Assembly: GCA_036505275.1 (NCBI GenBank)
Contig: DASXTS010000060.1
Span: 1-7,244 of the forward strand
DNA length: 7,244 nucleotides
Reading direction: 5' to 3'
Source: DASXTS01 sp036505275
GTDB taxonomy: Bacteria; Actinomycetota; Actinomycetes; Mycobacteriales; Pseudonocardiaceae
The notes beneath the pieces were generated by a model. It was not told the origin of the DNA. It did no database searches and was given only the letters and a program-made list of their open reading frames with translations. A program made the translations under genes and the position numbers. Positions 4,330 to 7,244 of the stretch are shown piece by piece. Each line of letters opens with the position of its first letter. The stretch's first letter is position 1.

Positions 4330-5619
4330 GCCGGCGAGGGGGTCGTGGCGGACGATGGTCTGGTCGCGGCCGGGGCCCACTCCTATGGCGGACACCCGCG
4401 CGCCAGCCAGCTCCTCGATGCGCGACACGTAGTCGCGGGCCGTGGCGGGCAGGTCCTCGAAGCGCCGGCACGCGGACAGGTCCTCCCACCAGCCCGGCAG
4501 CTCCTCGAACACGGGTACGGCGTGGTGCAGGTCGGTCTGGGTCATGGGCATCTCGTCCAGCCGTCGCCCGTCGACCTCGTAGGCCAGGCACACCGGCACC
4601 CGCTCCAGGCCGGAGAGCACGTCGAGCTTGGTCAGGAAGTAGTCGGTGATCCCGTTGACCCGCGTCGCGTACCGCGCGATCACGGCGTCGAACCACCCGG
4701 TCCGCCGGGACCGCCCCGTTGTCACCCCGTACTCCCCACCGATCTTGCGGAGGTGCTCTCCCTGAGCATCGTGCAGCTCGGTGGGGAACGGGCCGGAGCC
4801 GACCCGGGTGGTGTACGCCTTGAGGATGCCGACCACGGTGCTGATCCTGGTCGGCCCGATGCCGGAGCCGGCGGCGGCGCCGCCCGCGGTCGGGTTGGAC
4901 GAGGTGACGAACGGATACGTGCCATGGTCGACGTCCAGCAGGGTCCCCTGTGACCCCTCGAGCAGCACGGTCTCCCCGCGGTCCAGCGCCTTGTTGAGCA
5001 GCAGCCGGGTGTCGGCTATGCGGTGCGCGAACCGCTCGCCGTGGGCGAGGGCCTCGTCGACCACGACATCCGGGTCGAGCGCCCGCCGGTTGTACACCTT
5101 GACCAGCACCTGGTTCTTGAAGTCCAGCGCGGCCTCGACCTTCTGCCGCAGGATCTTCTCGTCCAGCAGGTCCTGTACCCGCACCCCGACCCTGGCCAGC
5201 TTGTCCTGGTAGCACGGACCAATGCCGCGCCCCGTGGTACCAATGCGAGCCTTACCCAGGTAGCGCTCCGTGACCCGGTCGATGGCCACGTGATACGGCA
5301 TGATCAGGTGCGCGTCGGCGGAAATGAGCAGCCGAGAGGTGTCGACGCCGCGGCGAACCAGCCCGTCCAGCTCCTCGAGCAGCACGCCGGGGTCGACCAC
5401 CACGCCGTTGCCGATCACGTTGGTCACCCCTGGCGTCAGGATGCCGGACGGGATCAGGTGCAACGCGAAGTCCTGGCCGTCCGGCAGCACCACGGTGTGC
5501 CCCGCGTTGTTGCCGCCCTGGTAGCGCACCACCCACTGGGTGCGGCCGCCGAAGAGGTCGGTGGCCTTGCCCTTGCCCTCGTCACCCCACTGGGCTCCGA
5601 TTAGCACGATCGCCGGCAT
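4306..5619 (-). CDS. purA: Adenylosuccinate synthetase
   Basis: PurA condenses IMP with aspartate using GTP to form adenylosuccinate, the first committed step to AMP. The 437-residue product has every family hallmark: IGAQWGDEGKGKATD (7-21) with the catalytic Asp13, QGGNNAGHTV (34-43) with His41, IGTTGRGIGPCYQDK (126-140), LEGSQGTLLDVDHGTYPFVT (220-239), the aspartate-binding GVTTGRSRRTGWFD (298-311), TKLDVL (330-335) and IGVGPGRDQTIVRHD (412-426). The start is the ATG at 5617-5619, with AAGGGGAG (5628-5635 on the complement) 8 nt upstream. The open frame reaches 5982, but the extra 121 residues are antisense to the next gene and not family-like. The conserved core ends near RHDPL; the last eight residues, GVSARPYT, are an add-on of which VSARPYT is encoded by a copy of the 22-bp repeat. 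It is a single-gene unit, convergent with the exporter and divergent from 5684-6367. Confidence 0.98.
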   Translation of the reverse strand: MPAIVLIGAQWGDEGKGKATDLFGGRTQWVVRYQGGNNAGHTVVLPDGQDFALHLIPSGILTPGVTNVIGNGVVVDPGVLLEELDGLVRRGVDTSRLLISADAHLIMPYHVAIDRVTERYLGKARIGTTGRGIGPCYQDKLARVGVRVQDLLDEKILRQKVEAALDFKNQVLVKVYNRRALDPDVVVDEALAHGERFAHRIADTRLLLNKALDRGETVLLEGSQGTLLDVDHGTYPFVTSSNPTAGGAAAGSGIGPTRISTVVGILKAYTTRVGSGPFPTELHDAQGEHLRKIGGEYGVTTGRSRRTGWFDAVIARYATRVNGITDYFLTKLDVLSGLERVPVCLAYEVDGRRLDEMPMTQTDLHHAVPVFEELPGWWEDLSACRRFEDLPATARDYVSRIEELAGARVSAIGVGPGRDQTIVRHDPLAGVSARPYT

Positions 5620-5627
5620 GATTGAGG

Positions 5628-5668
5628 CTCCCCTTGCTGTGCGCACCACCGTGCGGTGACTGAGGGTA
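5628..5668 (-). promoter_or_regulatory. purA leader: ribosome-binding site, dyad and candidate -10
   Basis: The 64-bp spacer between purA and the divergent gene holds, on the minus strand, a candidate -10 TACCCT (5663-5668), a short dyad CACCG-CA-CGGTG (5647-5658) and the Shine-Dalgarno sequence AAGGGGAG (5628-5635). The dyad would lie at or just after the transcription start, a plausible operator position or 5' hairpin. No convincing -35 was found. Confidence 0.35.
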
Positions 5669-5683
5669 GACCAGGAGACCATT

Positions 5684-6367
5684 GTGGACGCGCTCACGCT
5701 GGCCTGCGGAAAGGCGCGGTGGTTCGCGCTCGCCGACCGGGTGGCCGAGACGGCGCAGCTTTCCGAGGTGCCGGACAAGACCGAGGTCGACCCGCTGCTC
5801 GATCGGCTGAACGGGCGTCGCCTGATCGTGTACGGCGTGGACGCCGCGCTGGCCGCCGTCGTGCAGCGGCTGCTCCGCACGTCCCGGCTCGGCGCCGTTC
5901 CGGTCGGCTTCGTGCCGCTCGACGCGTCGTCGCAGGTGGCCGCGCTCTGGGGGCTGCCGGCGGAGCCGCAGCGGGCGCTCACCCTGGCGCTGCAGGGCGA
6001 GCCCGAACGGGTACCGCTGGTGCGCGACGACGCCGGTGGCGTGCTCGTTGGCCTCGGCCGGCTGCGGCCGCTGCGCGGCGTGATCTACTGCGACGATCAG
6101 CTCGTGCTGCGCGGGCAGGCGTCCCTGGTCGAGGTCACCCCCGACCCCGGTGCCGGACCGGACACCAGCCGGGCCGGCCTGATCGTGCGGGTGCGGCGCA
6201 CCGGGCTGCTGGGCCGCAGGCAGACCGACACCGGCGGCCGCGCCGTGCAGATCGGCTGCATCCCGGCCACGGTGCTGCGCGACGGCAGGCCGTTCGAGCG
6301 GCCGGTGGACAAGTGGACCTGGTACCGGCACACCGAGGACTGGCGCCTGGTCCGCGGCCTGCTCTGA
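5684..6367 (+). CDS. Degenerate diacylglycerol-kinase-fold protein
   Basis: A 227-residue protein starting at GTG 5684-5686, with AGGAG (5673-5677) 6 nt upstream. Residues 46-91 lay over the DAG-kinase catalytic domain: YGVDAALAAVVQRLL (50-64) sits where GGDGTLNEVVNGLL-type sequence is expected, and VPVGFVPLDASSQVAALWG (72-90), followed by LP, sits where PLGxxPLGTGNDxARxLGLP is expected. The signature residues are altered: GGDGT reads YGVDA and GTGN reads DASS. The C-terminal half continues as beta-rich sequence, with RAVQIGCIPATVLRDGRPFE (186-205) and WTWYRHTEDWRLVR (211-224) in the place of the DAGK C-terminal beta-sandwich. The N-terminus is also short. I read it as a non-catalytic or repurposed lipid-kinase-like protein. 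The fold is my inference; a structure-based search would settle it. It is divergent from purA and co-directional with the next gene. Confidence 0.65.
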   Translation: MDALTLACGKARWFALADRVAETAQLSEVPDKTEVDPLLDRLNGRRLIVYGVDAALAAVVQRLLRTSRLGAVPVGFVPLDASSQVAALWGLPAEPQRALTLALQGEPERVPLVRDDAGGVLVGLGRLRPLRGVIYCDDQLVLRGQASLVEVTPDPGAGPDTSRAGLIVRVRRTGLLGRRQTDTGGRAVQIGCIPATVLRDGRPFERPVDKWTWYRHTEDWRLVRGLL

Positions 6368-6380
6368 GGACGCGCGTCGT

Positions 6381-6386
6381 TAGAGT
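6381..6386 (+). promoter_or_regulatory. Candidate -10 of a leaderless promoter for the gamma-CA-like gene
   Basis: TAGAGT (TANNNT) lies 13 bp after the previous stop and 8 nt before the GTG at 6395, the same spacing as at the exporter gene. No Shine-Dalgarno sequence and no clear -35 are visible. The gene may thus have its own promoter despite only 27 bp separating it from the gene before. Confidence 0.45.
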
Positions 6387-6394
6387 CCCAGGCC

Positions 6395-6913
6395 GTGCCA
6401 CTGTTCTCCTTCGCCGGCATCGCGCCGAGCGTGCACGAGTCGGCCTGGATCGCGCCGACGGCCACCCTGGTCGGCGCGGTGACGGTGGAGGCCGACGCCT
6501 CGGTCTGGTACGGCGCGGTGCTGCGCGCCGACTTCGGCCCGATCGTGGTGCGCGCCGGCGCCAACGTGCAGGACGGTTCGGTGGTGCACGGCGGCGCCGA
6601 GGGCGTGGACATCGGCGCCGGCGCGACCATCGGCCACCTGTGCGTGATCCACGGCTGCACAATTGGCCGGCAGGCGCTGGTCGGCAACGGAGCCACCGTG
6701 CAGGACGGCGCGGTCGTCGGCGAGCGGTGCCTCGTCGCCGCCGGCGCGACCGTGCCGCCCAACATGGTCATCGAGCCGGCGCGGCTGGTGATGGGCGCGC
6801 CGGCGATGGTCCGGGGGCCGTTGAGCGCGGGTGCGCAGTGGTGGGTGCAGAACAACCCGGAGACATACCGCGAGCTGGCCAGGCGGCACGCCTCGACGGT
6901 GCAACGGCTGTAG
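6395..6913 (+). CDS. Gamma-carbonic-anhydrase-like left-handed beta-helix protein
   Basis: A 172-residue member of the gamma-CA (Cam/CaiE/YrdA/PaaY) superfamily, expected to be a trimer of hexapeptide-repeat beta-helices with a metal site between subunits. Hexapeptide-type repeats run from about 18 to 130. The active-site landmarks are intact: AVLRADFGPI with Arg44 and Asp46, ANVQDGSVVHGG (56-67) with Gln59, Asp60 and His65, and IGHLCVIHGCTIG (79-91) with His81 and His86. The three His residues fit the Zn/Fe/Co ligand set. A C-terminal helix (about 150-172) packs on the helix in this family. Many bacterial homologues show weak or no CO2 hydration activity, so activity is uncertain. The start is GTG 6395-6397 (MPLFSFAGIAPSV), without a Shine-Dalgarno sequence. 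It ends 19 bp from the convergent DUF3151 gene. Confidence 0.92.
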   Translation: MPLFSFAGIAPSVHESAWIAPTATLVGAVTVEADASVWYGAVLRADFGPIVVRAGANVQDGSVVHGGAEGVDIGAGATIGHLCVIHGCTIGRQALVGNGATVQDGAVVGERCLVAAGATVPPNMVIEPARLVMGAPAMVRGPLSAGAQWWVQNNPETYRELARRHASTVQRL

Positions 6914-6932
6914 CCGCTCCGATCCCGGCGCG

Positions 6933-7244
6933 TTATTCCAAGCCCAGCTCGGCGGCGGCCGACGGGTCGCAGTCGTCGAGGAACTGGCGGCAGCGGAGTG
7001 CCTCGTCGTCCTCGCCGATCTCGGCGGCGGCCCGCGCAAGGGCGGCGAGCGACCGCAGGAAACCCCGGTTGGGCTGGTGCGACCACGGCACCGGCCCCTG
7101 GCCCTTCCAGCCGGCCCGGCGCAGCTGGTCCAGCCCACGGTGGTAGCCGGTGCGGGCGTACGCATAACCCGCCACCACCTCGCCGGCATCCAGCGCCCGC
7201 TCGGCCAGCGCCGCCCAGGCCGTGGAGAACCGCGGGTACGCGGC
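6933..7244 (-). CDS. DUF3151 protein, 5' end outside window
   Basis: The last 103 residues of a DUF3151 protein, an actinobacterial family of about 130-140 residues with no known function. Reading in from the edge it begins AAYPRFSTAWAALAERALDA and continues with VVAGYAYARTGYHRGLDQL, GWKGQGPVPWSHQPNRGFLR and SLAALARAAAEIGEDDEALR, ending DPSAAAELGLE and TAA (6933-6935). These phrases are the family's conserved blocks in order. The all-helical pattern with regularly spaced Ala and paired aromatics looks TPR-like. A GTG at 7176-7178 could mimic a start, but conserved sequence continues upstream of it to the window end. The gene is frequently near purA and carbon-metabolism genes in actinobacteria (from memory). 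It is convergent with the gamma-CA-like gene. Confidence 0.9.
   Translation of the reverse strand, partial: AAYPRFSTAWAALAERALDAGEVVAGYAYARTGYHRGLDQLRRAGWKGQGPVPWSHQPNRGFLRSLAALARAAAEIGEDDEALRCRQFLDDCDPSAAAELGLE

Larger units (their letters stand above)
3984..4331. repeat. Composite 22-bp-period repeat region with 21-bp inverted arms
   Basis: Almost the whole exporter-purA spacer consists of 22-bp tandem units in three sets: A (3986-4073, plus), B (4086-4239) and D (4264-4329, minus). A and D are inverted copies of one family: 3984-4004 and the reverse complement of 4311-4331 agree at 20 of 21 positions, the only difference being TGTCCGGACG against TGTACGGACG. The region therefore has terminal-inverted-repeat-like arms 348 bp apart at their outer edges. 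No transposase, coding gene or RNA gene is recognisable inside. The right arm overlaps the last codons and stop of purA. A MITE-like element, an expanded intergenic repeat family, a bidirectional terminator and a protein- or RNA-binding array are all possible. Confidence 0.85.

Noticed and set aside
3301..4953. 550-codon plus-strand ORF through the exporter, repeats and purA
   Set aside because: Arg/Pro/Gly-rich shadow translation, out of frame with the exporter and antisense to purA; it stays open partly because B units have no stops.
5620..5982. N-terminal extension of purA by 121 residues
   Set aside because: It would be antisense to a real gene and is not family-like; the ATG at 5619 has a good ribosome-binding site and the conserved MPAIVLIGAQWGDEGKGK start.

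Overview
The window is high-GC DNA (roughly 70% by eye) with GTG starts, tightly packed genes and TANNNT-type -10 boxes. It is bacterial and almost certainly actinobacterial. A PE/WXG100-like protein, a DUF3151 protein, an MmpS-like lipoprotein and a purA-adjacent DAG-kinase-fold gene together suggest Pseudonocardiales (the Amycolatopsis, Lentzea, Saccharothrix or Kibdelosporangium group). That genus-level guess comes from gene content, not from a database match.

Layout. At 1-309 (minus) is the 5' part of a small helical PE/WXG100-like gene. At 382-2726 (minus) is a purine-linked operon in the order purD, a P-loop uridine-kinase-like gene, then a DUF1801 gene. Its junctions are extremely tight: TGA abuts GTG at the first, and an ATGA overlap forms the second. 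A 121-bp divergent spacer carrying a 14-bp perfect palindrome separates purD from a plus-strand pair: an MmpS-like lipoprotein (2848-3276) and a LysE/RhtB-type exporter (3329-3952). The exporter converges on purA (minus, 4306-5619). Divergent from purA is a gene with a degenerate diacylglycerol-kinase fold (5684-6367), followed by a gamma-carbonic-anhydrase-like left-handed beta-helix protein (6395-6913). That gene converges on the 3' part of a DUF3151 gene (6933-7244, cut by the window edge).

The genes are mostly housekeeping. PurD catalyses the second step of IMP synthesis and PurA the first committed step from IMP to AMP, so two purine genes lie about 1.6 kb apart in separate transcription units. 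The unusual part is the exporter-purA convergent spacer (3953-4305, plus the last purA codons). It is built almost entirely of 22-bp tandem units, each containing a small dyad. There are three sets: A (plus orientation), B (central) and D (minus orientation). A and D are the same family, so the region has 21-bp inverted arms (20/21 identical). The right arm encodes the last residues of PurA and leads into its stop codon. I regard this array as the best candidate for something undescribed here. Its function, if any, cannot be read from the sequence alone.
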